Below are positions 19,532 through 29,107 of a stretch of DNA of 64,000 bases, piece by piece. Source of the DNA: an uncultured Thermogutta sp. (lineage in GTDB: Bacteria; Planctomycetota; Planctomycetia; Pirellulales; Thermoguttaceae); contig CAKZMM010000084.1 in assembly GCA_937128505.1 (NCBI GenBank), positions 62,001-126,000 on the forward strand, written 5' to 3'. The position numbers and the translations under genes were made by a program. Positions within the stretch are counted from its first letter, which is position 1. Each line of letters begins with the position of its first letter. The notes below the pieces were generated by a model. That model saw only the letters and a list, made by a program, of their open reading frames with translations, was not told the origin of the DNA and did not search any database.

Positions 19532-20706
19532 AGCTCTTTCCACTCCCGCATTAAGAGGCCTGACTTGCCAGGATCCTGGAAGCTATTGAGGGTTAAGTAC
19601 CCGACTGAGAGTTAAGTTTTCGTATCAAAAATACTGGATTAAATATGAACGACAAAAAAACAAAACAACAACAAGGAAAAAGGAACTTCTCTATCGGGCA
19701 CATGCATGAGATTCTCTATCGGACACATTCATCGTGGGGCTAACGTGAGATCATTTGCTTCTAGGTCGGATCGCTTTGAATCTCTCGATCTCGTCCTTTG
19801 ACTGGTGACTTGTTCGCCGGCTTTTTTGAGCTAGTGCGAGATCTTTGCGCTGGTGCGATACCTCTACTTTCCTCTAGGACTTTCTTTCATCTGGGACTTT
19901 CATTCCCTTTCATTTACGACAACTTTCAGTTACTTTCATTTGTGACTTTTGTGACTTTTTTACTTTCTCTTAGGGCTTTCATTCAGGCAAAGCCGCGCCA
20001 GTTCCACGGGATCCGTGGGCAACTACGACCCAAATGGTTCGAAAGCACTTCTCCACTCTAAAAATCAATCCTAAGAGAGGTCTCCGTTTTTTGGAGTACA
20101 ATTTGCGCAAATGAATTACGATTTTGCGGCGGAACGTTATTCTTTTAGACCGCATTTAGGCCGCAATAACTACAGATTTAGACCGCAACTACTACAGGGT
20201 AGGACTGTGCTAATTCCGGAGATATCCGCACCCGTAAAAGCCGCATCAAACGAAAGCAGAATTGGTGTGCTAACAACACCCCAAAGTCACCCAAATAAGT
20301 TTCGCTGAAACCGCCAATTTTGGGTGCAAAACGATGAGAAATACGCCAATTTGCACCCCACTTGAGGCGGCCACAAAAAGCGCGGCTTTCCTTTTGATCA
20401 TCAGGTTGCCCAACAATATGGCGATTATCGAAGGATATTAACAAATCATGAGAAAAAACATGAGCCATTCCTATGAGAAATCGGAAGTTTCGGCCAAACA
20501 ATGGGTTACGCAGGAGATGGCCGGGGAACGGTTGACCCTGATCATGGATCGCGGATCAAGCCTTGCCTGCGAGTTCAGAGTCTTCGTCTCCGAATCTCGT
20601 ACCAGCAATTGACGGGAACCGGAAATTAACACGGGCACCGGAAATTAAGGAGCCTCCTTCCTGGAAAGCAAAATCTCGTTAATCCAAGCTTAAGCGGGGG
20701 TGGTCA
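19532..20706. other. Divergent intergenic region with short repeats
   Basis: About 1.2 kb between the exported aminotransferases (minus) and the regulator (plus), so it probably contains promoters for both. At 19687-19732 the motif ttctctatcgg recurs with a 25-base period (two copies). At 19860-19990 the word ctttcatt/gactttc recurs many times. At 20140-20200 agaccgca and gcaactac-like words recur. No gene is supported. Confidence 0.5.
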
Positions 20707-21864
20707 ATGTCTCCTGCGCGAAGAGTGGCTATTTTGTTGGACCGCAGCCTTCACTTCGTTCGGGGGGTTTTGCGCGGAATTCGGGCCTACGCAAGTGGGA
20801 AATCAGGTTGGGTTTTACGAGATGGCCCCCCTCGACCTGAATTGATCGACATGGTCAAGGCTTGGCGGCCGCATGGGATCATCGGAGGGATCACCTTGCG
20901 GCGTCTGGAAAGAGGGCTGAAGCAGTTGGGTATACCCGTGGTCGATACGGCCAACGTATTGCCCGGGTTGAGGTTCCCGGTTGTCGATGTGGACCCCGAA
21001 GCTCTCGGCCGAATGGCAGCCGAGTATTTTCTGGAGCGGGGATTCTGCAATTTCGGTTTTTACGGCAGCGAAACGGCTGTTTACTCCCGGCTTCAACAGC
21101 GGGCATTCATGGAGCGCGTACAGGAAGCCGGCTACTCCGTTTCCGTGTGTTTTACCGAGTACCTGGCGGAACTGGCTTCGACGGTTCTTTGGCAGAAAAC
21201 GGCCCGGCAAACACGGCGTTGGCTGCGCTCCTTACAGCGCCCCGTGGCGATTTTTTGCTGCGATGATACGCCGGCTCGAATCCTGGCTGACGCATGCACG
21301 CAAATTGGCTTGCTCATTCCGCAAGAGGTCGCCCTTCTGGGACTGGGCAACGACGAGTTGGAATGCACCCTTACCCGACCCCTCTTATCAAGCATCGCCG
21401 TGCCGAGCGAGCGCGTGGGATACGAGGCTGCTAAGCTCCTTGATCAGATAATGTCGGGGGAAGTAGAAAACCCTGACAGCGTCTTTCTCCCGCCGCTTTA
21501 CGTCGTCACACGGCAGTCGACCGATACGATGGCCGTCGAGGATCAACTTGTTCGGGAAGCCTTGCAGTACATCCACCAGCATGCAGCGGAGGATCTTGGG
21601 GTCGGGCAGTTGGCGCGAGAGATCGCCGTAAGCCGAAGGTCTTTGGAGCGACGCTTTCGTCAAGTTCTCGGCCGGTCAGTTCTCGAAGAGATTTACCGCG
21701 TGCGCATTGATCAGGCCAAGCAGCTCCTCCTGGGGACCAATATGTCGATTGCGCTTGTCGCTTCGCGGACCGGATTTTCCGGGGTTCGCCACCTCGACGT
21801 TGTCTTCCGCAAGTTCACGGGTTCAACTCCTACGGGGTTTCGGCGGCAATTTCAATTGGGATAA
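20707..21864 (+). CDS. XylR-type transcriptional regulator (sugar-binding domain plus AraC helix-turn-helix)
   Basis: 385 residues. The N-terminal two thirds resemble the periplasmic-binding/LacI-like sensor of XylR proteins: ARRVAILLDRSLHFVRGVL, HGIIGGI, VVDVDPEALGRMAAEYFLERG, ILADACTQIGLLIPQEVALLG. The C-terminal ~110 residues are an AraC-type DNA-binding domain with two helix-turn-helix units (LAREIAVSRRSLERRF, then VASRTGFSGVRHLDVVFRKFTG). Such regulators sense a sugar and switch on local catabolic genes. It diverges from the exported aminotransferase set and is the natural candidate for controlling it, by position only. GGGGGTGG lies just before the ATG. Confidence 0.93.
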   Translation: MSPARRVAILLDRSLHFVRGVLRGIRAYASGKSGWVLRDGPPRPELIDMVKAWRPHGIIGGITLRRLERGLKQLGIPVVDTANVLPGLRFPVVDVDPEALGRMAAEYFLERGFCNFGFYGSETAVYSRLQQRAFMERVQEAGYSVSVCFTEYLAELASTVLWQKTARQTRRWLRSLQRPVAIFCCDDTPARILADACTQIGLLIPQEVALLGLGNDELECTLTRPLLSSIAVPSERVGYEAAKLLDQIMSGEVENPDSVFLPPLYVVTRQSTDTMAVEDQLVREALQYIHQHAAEDLGVGQLAREIAVSRRSLERRFRQVLGRSVLEEIYRVRIDQAKQLLLGTNMSIALVASRTGFSGVRHLDVVFRKFTGSTPTGFRRQFQLG

Positions 21865-22073
21865 ACTTTCAACTAGGATAAATTGGCTTTCGAAGTAATG
21901 GATTCAGTTGCACTAACTGATAAGCGTTTGCACTGAGTTTGAAAAACGCATTTTTCCGCATTGCCCCCGATTTTTCCGTTGCCTCCAGAGGCCGGGGTGA
22001 GCCATCAAAACGAACAAGTGGCATCGATCACCTGGATGGTAGCCAGTTCGGAAAAGCCGTCTCCCCACACTCA

Positions 22074-22135
22074 ACTTTCATTCTTACGCGCTTATCTCTC
22101 GGGTACTTTCATTCTTGCGGGTTTATGTCTCGGGT
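22074..22135. repeat. Two tandem 31-base copies
   Basis: Copies at 22074-22104 and 22105-22135 agree at about 27 of 31 positions. Both begin actttcattctt and end ctcgggt. The same word actttcatt is abundant in the gap at 19.9 kb. Confidence 0.75.
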
Positions 22136-22276
22136 ACGCAGTTTTCGAATATGCGCCTCCAGGGAAAAATGCTGCACAACGGCTTCATTGACAACCGCAA
22201 TCATCCCCACATGCTGGTTCACTTAGGACCTTCGCTGCGGATATGGGAAACATAACCCAGTTACTCACACGGGTAA

Positions 22277-22317
22277 AATTTCACCAGTTTCCCGTGAAAT
22301 TCACCGGCAAATTTGCC
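22277..22317. repeat. Two adjacent inverted repeats upstream of the kinase gene
   Basis: AATTTCAC at 22277-22284 and GTGAAATT at 22294-22301 can form an 8-base stem with a 9-base loop. Four bases later GGCAAATTTGCC (22306-22317) is a perfect 12-base palindrome. No T-run follows, so an intrinsic terminator is unlikely. Operator-like sites are possible, but the kinase start is ~270 bases away. Confidence 0.55.
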
Positions 22318-22586
22318 TGATTTTAAACCTTGTCTGGTGCCACAGTATGACGCTCTGGAGGGAAACTGTCTTGGGAAGCGACTTCAAATTCGAGTGGACA
22401 AGCTATCATGCAATCCTTCGGGATTTTGACCTCGCCCAAGATGCAAAATTTTGGATAATGGATGATATGCGATAAACGAACAAGCCGCATGCGAACATTC
22501 AGTGGACAGCGCGTGCCCCTCTGCAGTGAGAGTGCCCGCTAAATCCAAAAGCAAGGCTCGGATCAAGCAAGATGGGGAGCGGTCCT

Positions 22587-23762
22587 ATGCCCGATACTAC
22601 CTACTTGCCCACCACAGTTACTTTCAGCATAAATGCTCCGACTTTCACCCTCGGAGGTCATCCCAAAAGTCGTATCCCCTCCGAGTTACAGACTCAATAT
22701 GAAACTTTGCTTGCAGAGGAGAGGCTCAGTTGGACCGTGCATCACCGGTTGATTCGTCGCCTGGGATCGGGGGGCCAGGGTGTGGTTTATCTGAGTGAGC
22801 GGCGCGGAACCGATCACTTCACACTCCCGGTGGCCTTGAAGATCTTCTGTCCCGAGCGGTATGAAAGTGACCGGGCTTATGAGGAATCGATGGGGCGGAT
22901 AGCCTATATTGCCGGTCGGGTCGCCCAAATCGGGCAGGACAACCTGATTGATGTACAAAACTGGATCGACCGGTACCGCATCCGCATGATGGAAATGGAA
23001 TGGGTCGATGGCTACGACCTTTCTCGGCTGCTGACCCCCAGCATGCTGGCCCGGGTGTTCAACCGCGTCAGCGACAAGCGCAGAAAACACATCATGGATG
23101 TTGTGGCCACTCCCGGTTTGGTTCAAACCCGGTTAAAACCGGGAATAGCCATTGCCATCATTAGGGAGTGCCTTGGTGCCCTGGCGGCCCTGCACCGCGC
23201 GGGTATTGTCCACGGGGATATTAAGCCATCGAATATCATGCTGAAAAGGACGGGCAATGCGAAGATCGTCGATATCGGCTCCGCCTACGAAGTGGCCAAT
23301 CCGCCGCCTGTACGCTCGTGCACGCCCACTTATGCGGCACCTGAGGTACTGGAAAATGGCGAACCGACGGTGCTTTCGGACTTGGCAAGCCTCGGATATG
23401 TGTTGATTGAGATGTTAGCCGGGGTGTGTCCGTTTGACGGGATCCGAGATCGGCGCGAGCTCTCGACGGCCAAACTCCTCCTCGGTCAAAAGCTGCCCCA
23501 CTTGCTGCCATCCGATGTGGCCTCCAGCGAATCCCTGATGAATTTTTGCAAACGGCTGATTGCCCCGGACCCTACCCATCGCTTCTCGAGCGCGGAGCTT
23601 GCCGACGTCGGACCCGAAGGGGCTTCGGTGTTCCATCGGGAGTTGGTCCGCGGGAACCTGGCCAGCGAATACACGAATGATCTTCGGTACTGGCTTCAGG
23701 AGCTGGGCGAAAATGAACCGGATGACCCGCCCTCTTCACCCCCAAAGCAAATCAGTTGTTAA
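22587..23762 (+). CDS. Serine/threonine protein kinase, soluble
   Basis: About 391 residues from the ATG at 22587 (GGGGAG about seven bases upstream); the ATG at 22572 overlaps that site. This is a bacterial Hanks-type kinase: glycine loop RRLGSGGQGVVYL, invariant Lys in VALKIF, catalytic loop IVHGDIKPSNIM with the base Asp, metal motif VDIGSA (DIG instead of DFG) and PTYAAPEVL. It looks catalytically intact. The catalytic domain runs from about residue 55 to 345. There is no transmembrane segment or extracellular sensor, unlike many planctomycete kinases. The first ~50 residues are unstructured and Thr-rich. The target is unknown. An ECF sigma factor follows 0.8 kb later on the same strand. 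Confidence 0.95.
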   Translation: MPDTTYLPTTVTFSINAPTFTLGGHPKSRIPSELQTQYETLLAEERLSWTVHHRLIRRLGSGGQGVVYLSERRGTDHFTLPVALKIFCPERYESDRAYEESMGRIAYIAGRVAQIGQDNLIDVQNWIDRYRIRMMEMEWVDGYDLSRLLTPSMLARVFNRVSDKRRKHIMDVVATPGLVQTRLKPGIAIAIIRECLGALAALHRAGIVHGDIKPSNIMLKRTGNAKIVDIGSAYEVANPPPVRSCTPTYAAPEVLENGEPTVLSDLASLGYVLIEMLAGVCPFDGIRDRRELSTAKLLLGQKLPHLLPSDVASSESLMNFCKRLIAPDPTHRFSSAELADVGPEGASVFHRELVRGNLASEYTNDLRYWLQELGENEPDDPPSSPPKQISC

Positions 23763-24559
23763 AAGCGGTGAGTTCCATCGGGAACCTTCGTAGCAATCGC
23801 AAGTTGGCGCTGCCCCAGACGCGGAGGCTTTACGACACCGCTGGAAAAATAGTGCACTTGCCCATCTTCAGTTCGCGCTCTAAAAGCAACCGAGTGCTGC
23901 TGCTTTGGTCGGTTGAGGGCGAAGTTTTGAGCATTTGCGGCCTTTCCCCTAGTTCCGCTTTCGTTTCTGAGAGGATGACAGGCCCCACGCACCCACTCCG
24001 TATTCCGATGATCCGGATTTAGTCGTAACATTAGCCGCGCGTTGGTTGGGGTAGCGCGCCCTTATTCCTCCCGCATAGCTTCTCCGAGGAATTCGCCTGT
24101 TCGGCTGGCTAAGGACGTCAAAGCAGGTAACAGAGGAGCTTCTTGGCCACTGCTAATATACCTAAGACCGTTTTACTCCGATATTTCGTGTTTTCAGCGA
24201 CCTCGGCAATCGTCGAGTGGCTTGCTACGGCGATCAATCTGCATAGGGAATTCTGACGGTGATTCGGGGGTTTCCATGCCCGAGAGACCAAGATGATCTC
24301 AAGCGGTCTACGGGGGAAAATTCCCAGGATCCTGCGGCTGGTGGGTCTCGCGCAAAAGGTATAGTTTGCTACATTTGGCGGCTCGATACTTGCGGCGCAT
24401 CAAGCCGGGCACGACAATCGAGATAAGGTGGCGGGCAAAAGTAGATCGGGATGTGCCTAGGACGTCTAGCCATCCGACGGTGCGTCAGCCGTTCTTGAGA
24501 AAAGAGGGAATATTTTTAATACTTTCCCTCTCTAAAATGAGTAGGTGAAAGGGGTGAGC
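23763..24559. other. Intergenic region upstream of the ECF sigma gene
   Basis: No supported gene; short frames show no family motif. Just before the sigma gene, ggaatatttttaatactttccctc is AT-rich and may contain its promoter. Confidence 0.45.
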
Positions 24560-25096
24560 ATGGGCGGGGCGGATGAAGCGACGGACATCGCGGGGCTGGT
24601 GGTAGCCCACCACGCGGCCGTTTATCGGTATGCCTATCGCTTGACCGGCTCGACGGTTGATGCCGAAGACCTCACCCAGCAAGCATTTCTAATTGCCCAA
24701 GAAAATTTGGCACAGCTGGCCGACGCGCGAAACGCCCGACAATGGTTGCTGAGCATCCTTCGGCGGCTTTTCTGGGCACAGCAAAAGCGCGGTAGTCGCT
24801 TTAAGCCGCAACCGCCAAAGGCACTAGAAGATTTGGCCGACCCGCAATCGGCGAGATGCGAGTCCAGTTGGGATCCAGAGCGCTTGCAGCAAGCACTCGA
24901 CGAATTACCGCCCGGGCACCGGCTGGTAATCGTCATGTTCTATTTCGAGGAACTTAGCTATCGCGAAATCGCAGCTGAATTGGACTTGCCTTTGGGAACG
25001 GTAATGAGTCGGCTGAGTCGGGCCAAAGCGCACCTTCGGGCCAAACTATTGGGGGAGAAAAAAGTCACAGTCTTCGCTCCAAGGGGGATTCGATAA
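24560..25096 (+). CDS. RNA polymerase sigma factor, ECF (sigma-70) family
   Basis: About 178 residues. I prefer the ATG at 24560, which has AAAGGGG about six bases upstream, over an in-frame GTG at 24545. Region 2 is AAVYRYAYRLTGSTVDAEDL followed by TQQAFLIAQENL and the ARQWLLSILRRLFW helix. Region 4 is LPPGHRLVIVMFYFEELSYR plus EIAAELDLPLGTVMSRLSRA, a helix-turn-helix that reads the -35 element. The linker is charged and short. ECF factors redirect polymerase to small regulons and are usually held by a cognate membrane anti-sigma factor. The gene 19 bases downstream encodes a single-pass membrane protein that fits this role. Confidence 0.95.
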   Translation: MGGADEATDIAGLVVAHHAAVYRYAYRLTGSTVDAEDLTQQAFLIAQENLAQLADARNARQWLLSILRRLFWAQQKRGSRFKPQPPKALEDLADPQSARCESSWDPERLQQALDELPPGHRLVIVMFYFEELSYREIAAELDLPLGTVMSRLSRAKAHLRAKLLGEKKVTVFAPRGIR

Positions 25097-25115
25097 TCGA
25101 GGGGAGCCGCACGCG

Positions 25116-26090
25116 ATGGATGATTCATCGAAAGAGAATCGGCACGATGGCCCACCGCCGACGAATCGGGGGGGACAAGATGGGATTGTCCGATCGGTTG
25201 CAACCAGCACGAATTTGGGCCGCAGTAATGAGGGCTCGCGGCTCGAAAACACGGAAACGGCTGCCCCCTCGTCCCGCGCGGCCAACGAGCGGACAAGGCA
25301 AGAAGCTTTTTTCGACGAAGACGGTTTTCTGATTGCACGCCTCATGGCCGGAGTTCCGGTGCCGCCCGGGTTAGCCGAGCGAGTACTTCAACGATTGAAG
25401 GCTGCCAAAACACCCAATCCTCCGCACGGGTTGCAGGCACCATGTCCTATGCAGTACGAAGTCGAAGCTTTCCCGGCGGAGATGATTCGGAGTAATGTGG
25501 CATCGCCTCCCGCGAGTTGTAGTTCCTTGGAGGAGCGGCCTGCCGACAATCGGCGAGAAGCCACCGTCTCGAGACGCCGCTTGCTAGTTTTGGCACTGGC
25601 AACCAGTTTGCTGGTTGTGATCGCTTTCGTGGGGCTTCTCAGCAGGTTCATCCGCATCTACTTCGGGCCGAAACCCGTATTGGAGGTTTCTCAGCTCCTC
25701 GAACAGGCTGTCAGTCATTTCCACCAAGAGCTCGTGAATTACCGCTCGGGGCAGTCAGTAGCCGTCGAATTGCCCCCGAAAGAATTTCCCCTGAGTTCTT
25801 TTGTGAGAGTTGACAGATCGGTTTATTGGCGGTGGATCGTCGGCGTAGGCAGCGGCAAAGGCGTGTCGTATGATCTGACTAAGCCGCCCCAGCCGCCTGC
25901 TTCGCTGTTCGTTTTAAATGAGACGGTTCAAGGACTTCCCCCGATCCCGGTTTCCCAACCGATGTGGAATACCGGTTCGTGTGTGGCAACGGCCTGGGCC
26001 GAATCGGGACGCGTCTATATTTTGGTCGTTGCAGGGGGAATCAACCAGTATCGATATATGATCAGCGGGGCGACACGGCCCATCACATGA
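25116..26090 (+). CDS. Single-pass membrane protein, possible anti-sigma partner of the ECF factor
   Basis: 324 residues in the same operon as the sigma factor (19-base gap). Residues 1-150 are polar and low in predicted structure, with a short helical patch (FLIARLMAGVPVPPGLAERVLQRL) that could contact the sigma factor. A basic stretch leads into one hydrophobic helix, about residues 156-180. Some 145 residues then lie outside the cytoplasm and end with strands such as GRVYILVVAGG. There is no His-x3-Cys-x2-Cys zinc anti-sigma motif. The anti-sigma role is inferred from position and topology only; I do not recognise the family. Confidence 0.75.
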   Translation: MDDSSKENRHDGPPPTNRGGQDGIVRSVATSTNLGRSNEGSRLENTETAAPSSRAANERTRQEAFFDEDGFLIARLMAGVPVPPGLAERVLQRLKAAKTPNPPHGLQAPCPMQYEVEAFPAEMIRSNVASPPASCSSLEERPADNRREATVSRRRLLVLALATSLLVVIAFVGLLSRFIRIYFGPKPVLEVSQLLEQAVSHFHQELVNYRSGQSVAVELPPKEFPLSSFVRVDRSVYWRWIVGVGSGKGVSYDLTKPPQPPASLFVLNETVQGLPPIPVSQPMWNTGSCVATAWAESGRVYILVVAGGINQYRYMISGATRPIT

Positions 26091-27063
26091 CCGTTTCACC
26101 CGCGGGCTCCTCGATCCGCTCTTCTTTTTTCTCTATCCCCCCTTTACGACTTGTTGTGTGTCCCGATTTTACTACTCCGCCGTGTCTTTAGCGGGCTTAG
26201 CGCGCCCCCAAAGCTTCCTTGGTCCGGGAGCGTCCCCGGAGAAGCCAAGCGTGTTTTTAGCGAACTTACCGCGTCGCCGGGGTTTCACCTTGCCGCGCAG
26301 CGTCAAGTAGGTTGCCTAAAAGCGGGAACAACTATTTGGGGACGAAGCTCACCTTATCGCGATCCATTGCCTCACTAATTTCGATGCGAATCGAACGAGG
26401 AATTAGAGGAATTGGTTTTCAAGGACCGCCGGGTAAAGAGAAACTTCAAAGGACTGCCGCGCAAAAAGAGATTTAATCGGCAAAAGGAATAGCATTATCG
26501 TTTGTAAGATTAGTGGGCAATTTCGGCCCGTTTCAACGTGCATTAGGACTGAGATCTGCCGCAGTGAGGTAAAGCATGGCGACCGCACGAACGCCAAATC
26601 GACCCAAGTCCATTTCAAGCTAATTTATACAATTTAGGTATTGTGGGCAAAATATTTTGTGCGCTCCGCTTGTGCTCACTCAAAAATTTAAAAAGGACCG
26701 AAGGAAATTAAGGAACGAAATTTCTCCGCCATTGGAACGTCTAGGATCGAGGCGAACGGGGCGAAGCCATTGAAGACCCAAGGGGCTCAGCCTTTAATGT
26801 TTGTTCAAACTAACGAAAAAAACTTTTAGCAAATAGCAAAAACGTTGAGATGGTTAGGGAGTCAGCCCGGTAAGATATGAGCCTCAAACGTAGCCTCGCA
26901 CTCGGGAGCTCTAGCATGCCGGATGCCGCCGGCGAAACCGACCCCGGGATGGGAATAAAGGTGTGTTTCCAAGTTTAAGCCTGGGTTCTTCCGGGCGAGA
27001 GCAGTTTTTCTGAAGAGGACATAACGAAGGAATCATATCACCGCGATTTTGCCGGTTCACCAT

Positions 27064-27113
27064 TTCTCTATCCCGGTTTCAGCGGAGGTTCTCTATCCCG
27101 GTTTCAGCGGAGG
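27064..27113. repeat. Two perfect tandem 25-base copies
   Basis: The unit starts ttctctatcccgg and ends cagcggagg; copies at 27064-27088 and 27089-27113 are identical. A degenerate third copy is at about 27151-27174. The shared ggcggagg-type ending resembles a ribosome binding site, but no gene follows. Confidence 0.85.
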
Positions 27114-27264
27114 AATGTTGAACATAACCTGGACCGACTTGTCGGACATGTTGCTATGCCGGTTTGAGCGGAGGAATGAAAAAGGTCACCCGGATGTTGC
27201 GGTAGAAAAGTGTTTCTTTCGGTTGTCTTAGCTCCCTGACTAGCTGCGGTGGGCTAACAAGATC

Positions 27265-27308
27265 GAGTTAGGAACGAGAGAAAACTGAGTTAGGAACGAG
27301 AGAAAACT
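27265..27308. repeat. Two perfect tandem 22-base copies
   Basis: The unit gagttaggaacgagagaaaa plus ct occurs at 27265-27286 and 27287-27308 without mismatch. Perfect identity suggests recent duplication. Confidence 0.9.
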
Positions 27309-27462
27309 AAAGATAGGCCGCGGAATCAAAACCTCGGTTCGGAATTCGCGGGTGCAGTTCTACATTAACTGCAAAATTCGTGACGATATTTCGACGACGA
27401 ATCAGAAGAATTTTCTCGAGAGCGGCCACTGTTTCCACACTTAGGTCAAGGAGTTTTTAGGG

Positions 27463-27885
27463 ATGAGAATCCTTGCCAATTTCGCCCTCGCCCTCGCATT
27501 GGGTGCATTTGTTCATGCGAGCTGTTTTGCCCAAACCACAAGCCGAGAATCTCGCCCGGTTACTGAGAGCATCGGCATTGCACCGGGACAAATCACGCCC
27601 ACCCCAGAGATGTGGTTCTACCAGCAGTACATGCAGCAACAGCAAGATCCTAAATTCTTGATCCAGCAGCGTGCCGCATTCATGTCCGAACAGCGTCGGC
27701 TCCGTATGGCCTCCCGAGCTTGGTACGGGATTTCACTGGCAAGACCCTGGACCACGGCGGATTTGATGTACTCTGACCTGGCACCGCGGTGGACCTCGGG
27801 TGCAATGAACTATCCAAATCGTTGGGTGGCTAGGGTTCCTTCTACAGTGGTTGTCGTTCGCCCGGATGCGACGCGGTTATACTGA
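27463..27885 (+). CDS. Small secreted protein of unknown function
   Basis: 140 residues. AAGGAG lies about nine bases before the ATG. Residues 1-23 form a clear signal peptide (ILANFALALALGAFVHASCFA, cleavage near CFAQ). The mature part is rich in Gln, Tyr, Trp and Arg, with a Gln run (YQQYMQQQQDP) and repeated aromatic patches. It ends in VVVVRPDATRLY. It has no Cys beyond the signal and no recognisable domain. A convincing hairpin terminator follows at 27974, so it is probably a single-gene unit. It could be a cell-envelope structural protein, but nothing in the sequence proves this. Confidence 0.8.
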   Translation: MRILANFALALALGAFVHASCFAQTTSRESRPVTESIGIAPGQITPTPEMWFYQQYMQQQQDPKFLIQQRAAFMSEQRRLRMASRAWYGISLARPWTTADLMYSDLAPRWTSGAMNYPNRWVARVPSTVVVVRPDATRLY

Positions 27886-28380
27886 TTCGCGAACGGAGCG
27901 GTTTGCAGCCCATTTATCATCGCGGGTACCTAAGAGCTACGATTTACGATTCGATCGCTTCCGGTATCGTTAGGCCCCCCTTTTTAGTTTGATAGGTCAT
28001 TGAGTAGGGGGGCTTATCCTTTTTTCCGGGCACTTCAACTTTTCCCAGCGTGTTGCCCAGCAATTTTTTCTTGGGCTCCGCTAACCAATCGGTCGCGCCG
28101 GTAAATTCCTTTCAGCCCGGGGTGGTCGACCGCTCCAAGACTCGTCGAGCGGCTTCGGCTTGTGAAGAAGTAGAATTCGGCTTATTAGGGGGTAGGAATT
28201 GTCACCTGCGAATGAAGGTAATGGCACAAACGCCGAGAGGACACAACCGTCTTTCAAAGCAAATACCAGCTCCTCCATCGCCAGGTTCGCGACAATCCTC
28301 TGGATCCGATGGCAACACACTTGCCCGCAACCCTACCGCAAACGGCAGTTCCAATACCGCACGACGTAACGCGAAGGGCC
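27886..28380. other. Convergent intergenic region
   Basis: Lies between the small secreted protein gene and the HAD gene (convergent). Apart from the terminator at 27974-28026 nothing is recognised. Confidence 0.5.
27974..28026 (+). terminator. Candidate intrinsic terminator
   Basis: GCCCCCCT (27974-27981) and AGGGGGGC (28006-28013) form an 8-base GC-rich stem with a 24-base loop, followed by ttatcctttttt. It is 90 bases after the stop codon of the small secreted protein. The long loop is less typical, so activity is likely but not certain. Confidence 0.65.
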
Positions 28381-29055
28381 TTATGCTAAACCAAAGGCCG
28401 CGAGAAGTTCCTCAGTTGGATGAAGCGAGCTCACGCACAGGTCCGGGACAGACGCCCTAAGGGTTTCTACGGAGTATCGGCCGGTTGCTACCGCCACGCT
28501 GATGCAGCCATGAGCTTTGGCACTAACCACATCGCGCGGGGTGTCCCCCACGACCGCCACCTGTTTCGGAGAAACCGCCTCCCCAAAGAATTCGGCGGCC
28601 CTTTGCAACGCAAGGAGCACCAAGGAACTGCGATCCGGGGTTTCATCTCCAAAAGCATTGACTCTAAACTGGTGGAAAGGTAATCCTGCCGCTTCGACCT
28701 TCAACTTTGCCGAAGGGCCGAAATTCCCGGTGACAAGCCCTTTGACCAAACCCGCCTCATCAAGCCGCTCCATCAGCTCCTTTACACCGGGAAGCAGCCG
28801 GAAATGACTCCCGGCGGCAGCCAATAAGGGGAAATAAAACTTCTTAAATTCTGCAAGGACCTCAGGAGTAATCTGGATCCCATGAGTGCCCAAACCGTCT
28901 TGCAAAATTTGCGGGTCCAATCGCCCGTTTGGGTCCACCCGGCTAAAATCGGCTCGAATGCCGAAGGCTGCCGCCGCCGCTTCCTCCATGACTCGAAGAG
29001 ATGCTCCATGAGAGCGGACCAAAGTCCCATCCACATCGAATAACACGAGTTTCAC
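28381..29055 (-). CDS. HAD-superfamily phosphatase (phosphoglycolate phosphatase-like)
   Basis: 224 residues from a GTG with AAGGATG about eight bases upstream. Motif I is LFDVDGTLVRS (nucleophile Asp7, acid/base Asp9), motif II is GLVTGN (Thr) and motif IV is VVGDTPRDV (metal-binding Asp). A helical cap of about 65 residues follows motif I, typical of the beta-phosphoglucomutase/phosphoglycolate phosphatase subfamily. It is cytoplasmic. It starts 52 bases after the end of the GH127 gene on the same strand and may be co-transcribed, in which case a sugar phosphate could be its substrate. The precise substrate is not predictable. Confidence 0.93.
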   Translation of the reverse strand: MKLVLFDVDGTLVRSHGASLRVMEEAAAAAFGIRADFSRVDPNGRLDPQILQDGLGTHGIQITPEVLAEFKKFYFPLLAAAGSHFRLLPGVKELMERLDEAGLVKGLVTGNFGPSAKLKVEAAGLPFHQFRVNAFGDETPDRSSLVLLALQRAAEFFGEAVSPKQVAVVGDTPRDVVSAKAHGCISVAVATGRYSVETLRASVPDLCVSSLHPTEELLAAFGLA

Positions 29056-29107
29056 TTACGAGCATCCTTGTCTACTTCGCCCATCCACCACAGCAATACT
29101 TTGAAGC

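Larger units (their letters stand above)
21865..22586. other. Intergenic region with tandem and inverted repeats
   Basis: No supported gene. Contains a two-copy 31-base tandem repeat at 22074-22135 and two adjacent inverted repeats at 22277-22317, listed separately. Confidence 0.5.
26091..27462. other. Long intergenic region with perfect tandem repeats
   Basis: About 1.4 kb with no supported gene. Contains a 25-base perfect tandem pair at 27064-27113 (a third, degenerate copy near 27151) and a 22-base perfect tandem pair at 27265-27308. The end of the region carries the AAGGAG of the next gene. Confidence 0.5.

Noticed and set aside
22277-22317. Intrinsic terminator after the XylR-like gene
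   Set aside because: Stems lack a following T-run and lie more than 400 bases after the stop codon.
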